This document shows, piece by piece, positions 1 to 6,491 of a stretch of DNA of 8,123 bases. The DNA comes from an uncultured Collinsella sp. GTDB taxonomy: Bacteria > Actinomycetota > Coriobacteriia > Coriobacteriales > Coriobacteriaceae. The notes beneath the pieces are model-generated. The model did no database searches. It had not been told where the DNA came from and was given only the letters and a program-made list of their open reading frames with translations. The first letter of the stretch is position 1; the number at the start of each line of letters is the position of its first letter. The DNA lies in the NCBI GenBank assembly GCA_937950415.1, contig CALFDL010000009.1:1-8123 (forward strand), given 5' to 3'. A program made the translations under genes and the position numbers.

Positions 1-471
1 ATGGGTGCCGATGCGCTGCCCGCTGAGCGTGCCGACGCCCTGGCTCGCCTGTGGCGCCTGACGCCGGAACAGCGCGAACGCTTCGACGTTGCCCTGGATC
101 GCTGGCTCAAGTCGGCGGTCCGTGCCGAGCTGCTTGCCTGGCCGTGCGTTCGCGCCGAGGTGCCGTTCTTTTCGCTGGGCTGCGAGGATGAGGACATCGC
201 TCGCTACGGTGCATATGCCGAGGGCGCCATCGATGCTTTGGCGACGAACCCGGCGGATTCGTCATGCGCGCTGGTCATCGACTACAAGACGGGCGGCACG
301 CCGGACGAGACGCCGGAACAGCTGCAGGAGAAGCACGCCCTGCAGGCGCGCGTCTACGCTGATGTTTTGCACAAGGCGGGCTTTGAGGCCGTGACCGTCA
401 AGTTCGTCCGCGTGGAGCAAGTCGACCTCGCCAACCCGTGCGAGCCTCAGGTGGTCACCTACAGCCTCTAG
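1..471 (+). CDS. C-terminal part of a PD-(D/E)XK helicase-nuclease (AddA/UvrD-like), 5' end outside the window
   Basis: This frame is open from the first base and ends at TAG 469-471. It carries the RecB/AddA-type PD-(D/E)XK nuclease signature in the right order: E53 in AEVPFF, D78 in GAIDAL, D94-Y-K96-T-G in VIDYKTGG, then Q115 and Y119 in the QxxxY helix (LQARVYAD). In this family the acidic residues and the lysine bind metal and cut DNA strands, and the domain usually sits at the C-terminus of a UvrD-like helicase that resects double-strand breaks in the cytoplasm. Only about 150 residues are visible, the expected size of the nuclease domain alone, and the ATG at base 1 coincides with the window edge, so I treat the gene as truncated. 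No helicase motif is present in the window, so the AddA assignment is inference. A stand-alone RecB-like or Cas4-like nuclease is possible but less likely, because no cysteine cluster follows the motifs. Confidence 0.8.
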   Translation: MGADALPAERADALARLWRLTPEQRERFDVALDRWLKSAVRAELLAWPCVRAEVPFFSLGCEDEDIARYGAYAEGAIDALATNPADSSCALVIDYKTGGTPDETPEQLQEKHALQARVYADVLHKAGFEAVTVKFVRVEQVDLANPCEPQVVTYSL

Positions 472-482
472 CCCTCAATAAC

Positions 483-545
483 TTGCGGTGGAATACGGAC
501 TGTTTTGGCCAAAAAAGCCGCCAAACAGTCCGCATTTCACCGCAA
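483..545. repeat. 63-nt imperfect palindrome, hairpin-forming intergenic repeat
   Basis: The arms 483-509 and 520-545 can pair over about 25 positions. The outer 8 bp (TTGCGGTG with CACCGCAA) are perfect, followed by a G-T wobble, 3 bp, one A-C mismatch, then 10 perfect bp (CGGACTGTTT with AAACAGTCCG) and 3 bp beside a bulged T. The apical loop contains a run of six A. No T-run follows the stem on either strand, so it is not a standard intrinsic terminator. It lies between two genes on the same strand, starting 12 bp after the upstream stop codon. It resembles a REP-like or MITE-like dispersed element, or an mRNA 3'-end stabiliser; copy number cannot be seen here. Confidence 0.7.
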
Positions 546-567
546 CGCATGGGAGAGCCTGGGGCGG

Positions 568-573
568 TACAAT
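568..573 (+). promoter_or_regulatory. Possible -10 box upstream of the DUF3284-like gene
   Basis: TACAAT matches five of six positions of the sigma-70 -10 consensus and lies 34 bp before the ATG at 607. No good -35 hexamer is found 16-18 bp upstream, where the sequence reads ACGCAT or close to it. The G-rich lead-in (GGGGCGG) resembles that before the TAAAAT box upstream of dnaE. Confidence 0.35.
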
Positions 574-606
574 GGCTCGAACGGTTCAAACGAATAAGGA
601 GCCATC

Positions 607-1116
607 ATGCAGCTCGCCAAAACGCTTAAGGTGACGCCGGAGGAGCTTTTTGACGCTCTGGCGGGGTCCATCATGCAGGATATCGAGAACGCCACGGGCA
701 AGCGTCCCAGCCGCAACAAGCTCAACGGCTATAAGTACGAGAAGCGCGCCCAGTCCGCAAAAGGCAAGGCCAAGGGCATGGCGATCAAGGTTAAAATCAA
801 GCACTTTGACTACCCGTGTCTCTATGAGGTCCGTTTTCAGTATGCGGCGGGCATCAATACCATGCGCTATGAGGCTGCACCTGCTGGCGATGGTGCCTGC
901 GAGCTCACCTATACCGAGGATTTTCAGGGTGTGGGTGGCAACACGTCTGGCACGCGCGGCAAGCTCGGCCTCTTCTTCTATGAGCGCAAGCTCAAGAGCC
1001 ACGCCAACCAGACGATTGATCAAATCGTCAAATACATCGAGGGTGAGCGCCGCGTAAAGGCTAATCCCGTCTTTGCCGATGATACTGCCGAAAACGCTTC
1101 GGATGTATTCCATTGA
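607..1116 (+). CDS. DUF3284-like protein of unknown function
   Basis: The 169-residue product opens with QLAKTLKVTPEELFDAL and contains DIENATGKRPS, YKYEKRAQ, VKIKHFDYPCLYEVRF, a strand pair around CELTYTEDFQG and a basic C-terminal stretch near FFYERKLKSHANQTIDQIVKYIEG. This order of strands and helices matches my memory of DUF3284 (Pfam PF11687), cytosolic proteins of similar length found mainly in Firmicutes and Coriobacteriia, with a fold reminiscent of START/SRPBCC-type ligand-binding domains; that fold comparison is inference. There is no signal peptide or membrane segment. The start is fixed by AAGGAG at 596-601, five bases before the ATG. The gene stands alone between a hairpin repeat and the low-GC MFS region, so neighbours say little about its job. 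A 180-codon frame lies antisense to it, but its composition is that of a shadow. Confidence 0.75.
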   Translation: MQLAKTLKVTPEELFDALAGSIMQDIENATGKRPSRNKLNGYKYEKRAQSAKGKAKGMAIKVKIKHFDYPCLYEVRFQYAAGINTMRYEAAPAGDGACELTYTEDFQGVGGNTSGTRGKLGLFFYERKLKSHANQTIDQIVKYIEGERRVKANPVFADDTAENASDVFH

Positions 1117-1219
1117 TACCCTGTGCAAAAGCTTTACCGCTCTTCACATCAACTGTGAACACTTCAGGCTTCGAATCAGTAGCGAGCGGCCCGACAAAAA
1201 TAGTTGTTGGTAGTGCCAA
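1113..1219 (-). pseudogene. Possible remnant of a minus-strand coding sequence
   Basis: Read on the minus strand from about 1219 down to 1113, this gap encodes a fluent stretch of about 35 residues containing LALPTTIFVGPLATDSK and PEVFTVDVKSGKAFAQGI. It has alternating hydrophobic/polar strands and normal amino-acid balance, unlike the Arg/Ala-rich shadows elsewhere in the window. The surrounding minus-strand frame (GTG at 1249 to a stop at 1061) runs into the two flanking + strand genes, so it is not an intact gene. I do not recognise the family. It may be a fragment left when the MFS region arrived, or chance. Confidence 0.2.
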
Positions 1220-2419
1220 ATGAATAAGAATGCCGCTACGCAACTGCACATCTATTCCGCCTTTTTCGTTCTCGCGGGATTTGTTTTAAATCGGGGAGTG
1301 TTTCTACTTTTCCTTGCGGAGAAAGGAATGTCTGTTACGGAAATCGCGCTTTATCAAGCCCTGTTCAACATAGCAACGGTCGTCCTCGAGCTGCCAACAG
1401 GGCTGATAGGCGATTTCTTTGGAAAGAAGTTTTCGATTCAAGTGGGCGTGCTGCTGCTTTTCTTCCATACGGCTGGCATGCTGTTGCTCTCAGGTCCCTT
1501 TCTTGTCTTGCTTTCCCTTGTTGAGGCACTCGCCTACTCCCTTCAATCGGGATCCGAACAAGCACTTTTATATGAAATTGCCCGAAATGCCGGTCAAGGA
1601 GAGCGCTTCCTCACCATCAACGCTCGGCTGCTTGCCGCGCAATCAATCGCTACGGGAATGGCGATTGTGCTCGGATCTTTCATTGCCCAAGTATCTTGGA
1701 GCGCCCTCTACGTATGTGTCTCCGTTTTCTATCTCCTGCAGCTTTTCCTTCTGTATCCCATTGAGAGGACGGAGGCGACCCGTTCTGAAAGCTCTGAAAA
1801 GGGAAGGTTTGACGCGGCCAAGATGTTCAGACGCGAAACCTGGCGTGTTGGAGAATCCGCTTTTGCGGTATTGCTTCTTCTAATCGGCACAAGCATGCTC
1901 GATGGATTCTATGGGAGTTATTACAACTTGAATCAGTTGGTATTCGACGCATTTGATGCTCCCGTCTCCATAATAGGAATCTTTTTCGGTGCATCCTATG
2001 CAGTAAATGCGACGGCCTACATTGCAGCAGATTTCTTCTCATTGCGTTTCGGGAAAAGAAATACCATGCTCGGCTCGATGCTAATCGAGGCTGGCCTTTT
2101 CATGATTCTTCCGTGGTTCGCTTCAAATCCGCTGTGTTTGTTTGGCCTTAGCATGGTGCTTTGTTTTCTCCCAGAAGTGGTGTACATCACTTCGGAAAAC
2201 TTAATCCAAGACGCGATAGCGGACGATCTCCGCGCGACGATCCTTTCCGTCGCGTCTCTGGTAAGGGCTCTCTTTTCTGCAGTGTTTTTCTCCATATTTG
2301 GACATGTGTTGGGGTTATATCCCATTCAGATAGCGCTCGGTATTATTGGTGCAATCGCGATAGCAATTACCGCCGTTGTTTCATTAAAAATGGTTGGAAT
2401 ACAGGTCTCCAAGAATTGA
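1220..2419 (+). CDS. Major facilitator superfamily (MFS) transporter, probably an efflux permease
   Basis: The 399-residue product is hydrophobic throughout, with about 12 membrane segments and a polar central loop at roughly 181-213. This is the usual MFS size and 6+6 layout. Motif A is present in the loop after the second segment as E57-L-P-T-G61-L-I-G-D65-F-F-G-K-K70. SGSEQALLYE (110-119) and a repeat-half counterpart near ENLIQDAIADDLRAT (326-340) match proton-coupled drug-type MFS carriers of the MefA/multidrug sort. The substrate cannot be read from the sequence. The ATG at 1220 has only a weak Shine-Dalgarno (GGTAG, 1209-1213), and no better in-frame start is visible. Base composition is foreign: bases 1261-1320 hold 26 G+C of 60, against 45 of 60 for bases 3901-3960 in dnaE, and A/T-ending codons are common. 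Horizontal acquisition is inferred. No partner regulator or ABC gene accompanies it. Confidence 0.88.
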   Translation: MNKNAATQLHIYSAFFVLAGFVLNRGVFLLFLAEKGMSVTEIALYQALFNIATVVLELPTGLIGDFFGKKFSIQVGVLLLFFHTAGMLLLSGPFLVLLSLVEALAYSLQSGSEQALLYEIARNAGQGERFLTINARLLAAQSIATGMAIVLGSFIAQVSWSALYVCVSVFYLLQLFLLYPIERTEATRSESSEKGRFDAAKMFRRETWRVGESAFAVLLLLIGTSMLDGFYGSYYNLNQLVFDAFDAPVSIIGIFFGASYAVNATAYIAADFFSLRFGKRNTMLGSMLIEAGLFMILPWFASNPLCLFGLSMVLCFLPEVVYITSENLIQDAIADDLRATILSVASLVRALFSAVFFSIFGHVLGLYPIQIALGIIGAIAIAITAVVSLKMVGIQVSKN

Positions 2420-2527
2420 TATATCGATTGACGAGCTATCCGAAGCGTCGAGCCTTCTTGATGGACATGACTATTCGTCACAAATCATTCCGCGCATCGC
2501 CGGGGTTCCAGTAATACTCGATATATC
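2418..2527. repeat. Perfect 10-bp inverted repeat pair flanking 90 bp
   Basis: GATATATCGA at 2418-2427, overlapping the MFS stop codon, is matched by its exact reverse complement TCGATATATC at 2518-2527. The arms are AT-rich relative to the neighbourhood. Such a pair could be the ends of a small element or a recombinase or regulator site, but the spacing of 90 bp and the lack of a visible target duplication leave this open. Confidence 0.35.
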
Positions 2528-2562
2528 TGGATGCCCTCATTCCCCTTTTTGAAGGTCCCAAA

Positions 2563-2591
2563 TTGACTACCCGTGTTGGTTTGGCTAGGTT
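2563..2591 (+). promoter_or_regulatory. Candidate sigma-70 promoter upstream of dnaE (distal)
   Basis: TTGACT at 2563-2568 is a near-consensus -35 (five of six). At 17-bp spacing it is followed by TAGGTT at 2586-2591, a poor -10 (three of six). It competes with the better -10-like TAAAAT further downstream. Confidence 0.3.
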
Positions 2592-2614
2592 CGGGTGCTG
2601 TCCGTGCCGTGGGG

Positions 2615-2620
2615 TAAAAT
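2615..2620 (+). promoter_or_regulatory. Candidate -10 box upstream of dnaE (proximal)
   Basis: TAAAAT matches five of six -10 positions, is preceded by GGGG and lies 39 bp before the dnaE ATG. No good -35 is found at 16-18 bp. Its G-rich lead-in is shared with the TACAAT box before the DUF3284-like gene. Confidence 0.35.
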
Positions 2621-2647
2621 CGTTCAGTCAGAACACGAACCCGCATC

Positions 2648-2651
2648 GGAG
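2648..2651 (+). promoter_or_regulatory. Ribosome binding site of dnaE
   Basis: GGAG ends eight bases before the ATG at 2660. It supports this start, which also places the PHP motif HLHNH at residues 5-9, the usual distance from the N-terminus in DnaE proteins. Confidence 0.6.
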
Positions 2652-2659
2652 CTCATCAC

Positions 2660-5600
2660 ATGGCATTCGTCCATCTGCACAACCACACCGTTTTCTCCAT
2701 GCTCGACGGCGCAACCCGTATCCAGGATATGGTCAATCGCGCCGTAGAGCTGGGCATGCCCGCCGTCGCCATTACCGACCACGGCTACATGTATGGCGTG
2801 CCCGACCTGGCGCTGGCCTGCGACGCCGTCAACCACAACACGCCTGAGTACAAAACCTGGAGTCACGACAAGGCCTTTTTGGAAAAGGATCGCCGCGACG
2901 AGCTGGTGGAGCCCGATCCCGAGGAAAACCCGCGCGAGCATGCCCAGTATGTGAAGGACATGGCCATGTGGGACGAGAAGGGCAACATCGACGAGCTCAA
3001 GCCGCCTCTGGTCATCAAGCCCATCTTTGGCTGCGAGGTCTACTTTACGCCGGACGAGACCCTTGCTCGCGACCATAAGCCCGAGCTCTACCACATGATC
3101 CTTCTGGCCAAGGACCAGGAGGGCTACGTCAACCTGATGCAGACGGTCTCCGAGGCAGCCGTGCAGGGCTTTTACTACAAGCCCCGCGTGACGCTCGACA
3201 ACCTGCGCCGCCACGCCAAGGGCATGATCTGCACCAGCGCCTGCATCGCGGGCATCATTCCCAAATACATCGACCGCGGTGACATGGAGGGCGCCATCAA
3301 GTGGGCCGAGACCTTCCGTGATACCTTCGAACCTGGCGACTTTTATATCGAGATCCAGGAACACGGCATCACCACCGACAACGGCCTGACCGATGAGCAG
3401 ATGGACCGCACGCTCATCGACATCGCCAAGCAGGTAGGCGTCAAGGTCATCGCCACCAACGACTTCCACTACCTGCGCCGCGAGGACGCTCCCGTGCAGG
3501 ACGTCATCATGTGCATCGGCATGAACGCCAAGGTCGACGACCCCAACCGCATGCGCATGACTGGCTCGGAGTTTTACATGAAGACCGAGGAGGAGATGCG
3601 GGCGATGTTCCCGTATTGCCCCGAGGCCTGCGACAACACGCTCGAGATCGCCGACAAGTGCTACGTCGAGCTGGACTGGGACTCCATCATCCTGCCGCGC
3701 TTCCCGTTGCTCGACCCCGGCGAGACGCACGAGAGTCAGTTCCGCCGCGAGTGCGAGAAGGGCCTGCGCCAGCACTACGGCGACGACTGGGCCACGCGCG
3801 AGATCGGTGGCGTCAACATCAAAGAGCGCTTTGAGTACGAATACAAGGTCATTTGCGACAAGGGCTTTGCCGCCTACTTTTTGATCGTCGCCGAGTACGT
3901 GCAATGGGCCAAGGACAACGGCATCGGCGTCGGCCCCGGCCGTGGTTCGGCTGCCGGCGCTATCGTCGCCTACGCCATGAACATCACCGCGTTCGATCCG
4001 CTCGAGAACGGCCTGATGTTCGAGAGGTTCCTGTCCCCGCAGCGTACCGAGATGCCCGATATCGATATGGACTTCGACGATGAGCGGCGCCTCGAGGTCG
4101 TGGAGCACGTTCGCCAGCTCTACGGCCCCGAGAAGGTCACCCACGTCATCACCTACTCGACCATTAAGGCCAAGCAGGCCATCAACGACGCCGCGCGCGT
4201 GCTGGACTACCCGGTCTACATGGGCCAGCGCCTGTCCAAGATGGTCTCGAGCGACCCCAAGGTCAAGCTCAAGCAGGTGCTCGAAAAGCAACCCGGCAAA
4301 GAGGACCTGTTTAACCCCGATTTTGCCGAGGCATATAAAAAGGACGACGACGCCCGCCGCATCATCGACACGGCGCTCTCAATCGAGGGCCTCACCCGTG
4401 GCGAGGGTGTGCACGCGTGCGCCGTCCTGATCTGCCGCGATCCCGTCAACGAGCATGTGCCCACCAAGCTCGATACCAAGGGCGGCGTCGAGATTACCCA
4501 GTACGAGGGCCATACCGTTGCCGACATGGGCCTGCTCAAGATGGACTTCTTGGGCCTGCGCACGCTGACTGTTATCTCCAAGGCCAAGGCAAACATCAAA
4601 AAGAACTTCGGCATCGACATCAAAGAGGAAGAGATTCCCTTTGACGACCCCGAGATCTTTAAGCTCATGGGTTCCGGCCACACCGCCGGCGTCTTCCAGG
4701 TCGAGTCCGCCGGCATGACGGCCACGATCAAGAACATGAAGCCCACCGAGTACAAGCACGTCGTAGCATTGATCGCCCTGTACCGCCCGGGCCCGCTGGG
4801 CGCCGGCATGGTTTCGTCCTACATCAACCGTATGAACGGCAAGGAGCCGGCGGTCTCCTACGACGACCGCCTGGACGACATCCTGGGCGAAACCTACGGC
4901 ACCATGGTCTACCAGGAGCAGGTTATGCTCATCTCCGTCGAGATGTGCGGCTTCTCCAAGGGCGAATCGGACTCGCGTATCCGTAAGCCCGTGGCTAAGA
5001 AAAAGATCAAGCTGCTCACGTCGACGGTGCTCCACTGGGAGGATGGCTCGGACGAGACCACCTACGACCACTGGATGAACGGCGCCATCAAGAACAACTA
5101 CACGCGCGAGGTCGCCCAGAAGATTTGGGACGATGTTCTCGAGTTCGCGTCCTACGCCTTCAACAAGTCGCACTCCGCCGGCTACGCCATCCTGGTTATG
5201 CAGACGGCGTGGCTCAAGGCGCACTATCCGCACGAGTACATGGCGGCCGTTCTGACGTCCTATACGGGCAAGACCGACAAGATCGTGCACTACGTCTCGG
5301 CATGCCGTCACGACGGCATCTCCGTGCTGTCGCCAGATGTCAACGAGTCCGGTACCGAGTTCACGGCTACCAAGGAGGGCGTGCGCTTTGGTCTGGCCGG
5401 CATCCGCGGCGTGGGCACCGGCGTGGCGCAGGCGATTATCGCCGAGCGCGAGGCGGGCGGCCCGTTTAAGACGCTGCACGACTTTGTCGAGCGCGTGGAC
5501 TCGAGCCAGGCCAACCGCCGCGTGATCGAATCGCTCATCAAGGCAGGCGCCTTCGACTCCACGGGGTATCCGCGTCGCCAGATGATGCACTTTGTGGATA

Positions 5601-6463
5601 AGAACAACCCCGAGAACATCATCGATGCCGCGGTGAAGCGCCAGAAGGATCGCGCGAGCGGTCAGACGTCGTTCTTCGACATGTTTGGCGACGTTGAGGG
5701 CTCGGGCTTTGAGGTGAGCGTGCCCGATCCGGATGGCCAGGAGTGGGACCGTCACCTTAAGCTGAGCCAGGAGAAGGAGGTTCTGGGCATCTATGTCTCG
5801 GACCACCCGCTGCGCCCGTTTGAGTATGCGCTCAGTAAGGCGCGCGACTTCTCGTTCTCGCAGATCGATACCGGCTACGAAGTTCAGAATCCTACGGGCG
5901 GCACCATCAACCAGGAGATTCCCGAGGGCAAGGCGCTGTGGTGGGCCGGCATGGTCTCGAGCGTGTCCAAGCGCGTGACCAAAAACGGTGACCCCATGGG
6001 CATCGTGCAGCTCGAGGACATGGAAGGCGAGGCCACCGTCGTCGTGTTCCCCAAGACCTATAAAGAGGCCGAGGGGTACCTGTACGGCGAGGTCGATCCC
6101 GAGACCGGCGCGCAGCTGTCCGATGCCTTTGTGCGCATTAAGGGCAAACTCGAGCGCTCGGACCGCGGCGACCAGATCATCGCGCAGGAGATCGTGCCGC
6201 TCGAGCTTAACGAGGAGAACAACAAGCCCAAGGTGTTTGAGGTCATGGTGCCCAACAGCCGCTTTAGCCAGGGCAATATGGCGCGCCTGGCCACGGTGCT
6301 CACCGCCAACCCGGGCGGCGACCGCGTGGAGATCTTTATCGAGCAGGTGGACGGGCGCGTGCTGCGTGCCGAGGTACCTGCCAAGGTCAACGCGCGTTCG
6401 ATTCCGCTGCTGGCCGAGGCCAAGGCCATTGTGGGTAACCAGGGTCGCGTGACGGTGATCTAA
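2660..6463 (+). CDS. dnaE: DNA polymerase III alpha subunit (replicative DNA polymerase)
   Basis: DnaE copies the chromosome as the catalytic subunit of the replisome. The family domains appear in order. The N-terminal PHP domain (about 1-300) has candidate metal ligands H7, H9, D16, H41, E126, H145, C195, D268 and H270. The family-C palm has VGPGRGS (424-430), catalytic D467 and D469 in PDIDMDFD, and D629 in KMDFLGL. Fingers motifs include GVHA (H585) and YRPGPLG (from Y708). A helix-hairpin-helix lies near 908-945 (FGLAGIRGVGTGVAQAI), a beta-clamp-binding motif QTSFF at 1002-1006, and an OB fold from about W1094 (WWAGMVSSVSKRVTKNG). At 1267 residues it is longer than E. coli DnaE (1160); part of the excess is a charged insertion at about 50-118 in PHP. 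All nine PHP ligands suggest the built-in proofreading exonuclease known from Mycobacterium tuberculosis DnaE1. GC is high, in contrast to the MFS gene upstream. The SNF2-type gene follows after 28 bp. Confidence 0.98.
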   Translation: MAFVHLHNHTVFSMLDGATRIQDMVNRAVELGMPAVAITDHGYMYGVPDLALACDAVNHNTPEYKTWSHDKAFLEKDRRDELVEPDPEENPREHAQYVKDMAMWDEKGNIDELKPPLVIKPIFGCEVYFTPDETLARDHKPELYHMILLAKDQEGYVNLMQTVSEAAVQGFYYKPRVTLDNLRRHAKGMICTSACIAGIIPKYIDRGDMEGAIKWAETFRDTFEPGDFYIEIQEHGITTDNGLTDEQMDRTLIDIAKQVGVKVIATNDFHYLRREDAPVQDVIMCIGMNAKVDDPNRMRMTGSEFYMKTEEEMRAMFPYCPEACDNTLEIADKCYVELDWDSIILPRFPLLDPGETHESQFRRECEKGLRQHYGDDWATREIGGVNIKERFEYEYKVICDKGFAAYFLIVAEYVQWAKDNGIGVGPGRGSAAGAIVAYAMNITAFDPLENGLMFERFLSPQRTEMPDIDMDFDDERRLEVVEHVRQLYGPEKVTHVITYSTIKAKQAINDAARVLDYPVYMGQRLSKMVSSDPKVKLKQVLEKQPGKEDLFNPDFAEAYKKDDDARRIIDTALSIEGLTRGEGVHACAVLICRDPVNEHVPTKLDTKGGVEITQYEGHTVADMGLLKMDFLGLRTLTVISKAKANIKKNFGIDIKEEEIPFDDPEIFKLMGSGHTAGVFQVESAGMTATIKNMKPTEYKHVVALIALYRPGPLGAGMVSSYINRMNGKEPAVSYDDRLDDILGETYGTMVYQEQVMLISVEMCGFSKGESDSRIRKPVAKKKIKLLTSTVLHWEDGSDETTYDHWMNGAIKNNYTREVAQKIWDDVLEFASYAFNKSHSAGYAILVMQTAWLKAHYPHEYMAAVLTSYTGKTDKIVHYVSACRHDGISVLSPDVNESGTEFTATKEGVRFGLAGIRGVGTGVAQAIIAEREAGGPFKTLHDFVERVDSSQANRRVIESLIKAGAFDSTGYPRRQMMHFVDKNNPENIIDAAVKRQKDRASGQTSFFDMFGDVEGSGFEVSVPDPDGQEWDRHLKLSQEKEVLGIYVSDHPLRPFEYALSKARDFSFSQIDTGYEVQNPTGGTINQEIPEGKALWWAGMVSSVSKRVTKNGDPMGIVQLEDMEGEATVVVFPKTYKEAEGYLYGEVDPETGAQLSDAFVRIKGKLERSDRGDQIIAQEIVPLELNEENNKPKVFEVMVPNSRFSQGNMARLATVLTANPGGDRVEIFIEQVDGRVLRAEVPAKVNARSIPLLAEAKAIVGNQGRVTVI

Positions 6464-6481
6464 GCTACCCCGGGTGAGATT

Positions 6482-6486
6482 GGAGG
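6482..6486 (+). promoter_or_regulatory. Ribosome binding site of the SWIM/SNF2 gene
   Basis: GGAGG ends five bases before the ATG at 6492 and decides that start over the in-frame GTG immediately before it at 6489. It lies inside the 28-bp gap after dnaE, in which no terminator is seen. Confidence 0.7.
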
Positions 6487-6491
6487 AAGTG

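Larger units (their letters stand above)
2420..2659. other. Intergenic stretch between the MFS gene and dnaE, no intact gene seen
   Basis: The first 130 bp are lower in GC than the flanks and contain short protein-like frames. A + strand frame running to TGA 2550-2552 reads IDELSEASSLLDGHDYSSQ and then IIPRIAGVPVILDISG, with no ATG or convincing ribosome site. A minus-strand ATG frame of about 20 codons around 2540-2480 reads RYIEYYWNPGDARNDL before its stop. A 17-codon + strand ATG frame begins at 2461. None has a Shine-Dalgarno that I can support. No stem followed by a T-run is found, so there is no clear terminator for the MFS gene. The last 100 bp hold the likely dnaE promoter region. Confidence 0.5.

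Noticed and set aside
586..1128. 180-codon frame antisense to the DUF3284-like gene
   Set aside because: The + strand product matches a known family and has an AAGGAG ribosome site; the antisense frame has neither.
1143..1159. Small hairpin TTCACA-5-TGTGAA after the DUF3284-like gene
   Set aside because: Only 6 bp, AT-rich, no T-run after it; too weak to call a terminator or operator.
2541..2555. CCCCTTTTTGAAGG as a terminator for the MFS gene
   Set aside because: The T-run is not preceded by a stem; only a 4-bp pairing across the T-run itself can be drawn.
2624..4291. 555-codon open frame antisense to dnaE
   Set aside because: It lies wholly opposite highly conserved DnaE motifs and has the Val/Leu/Asp/His-rich composition expected of the complementary strand of a GC-rich gene; no ribosome site or family motif.
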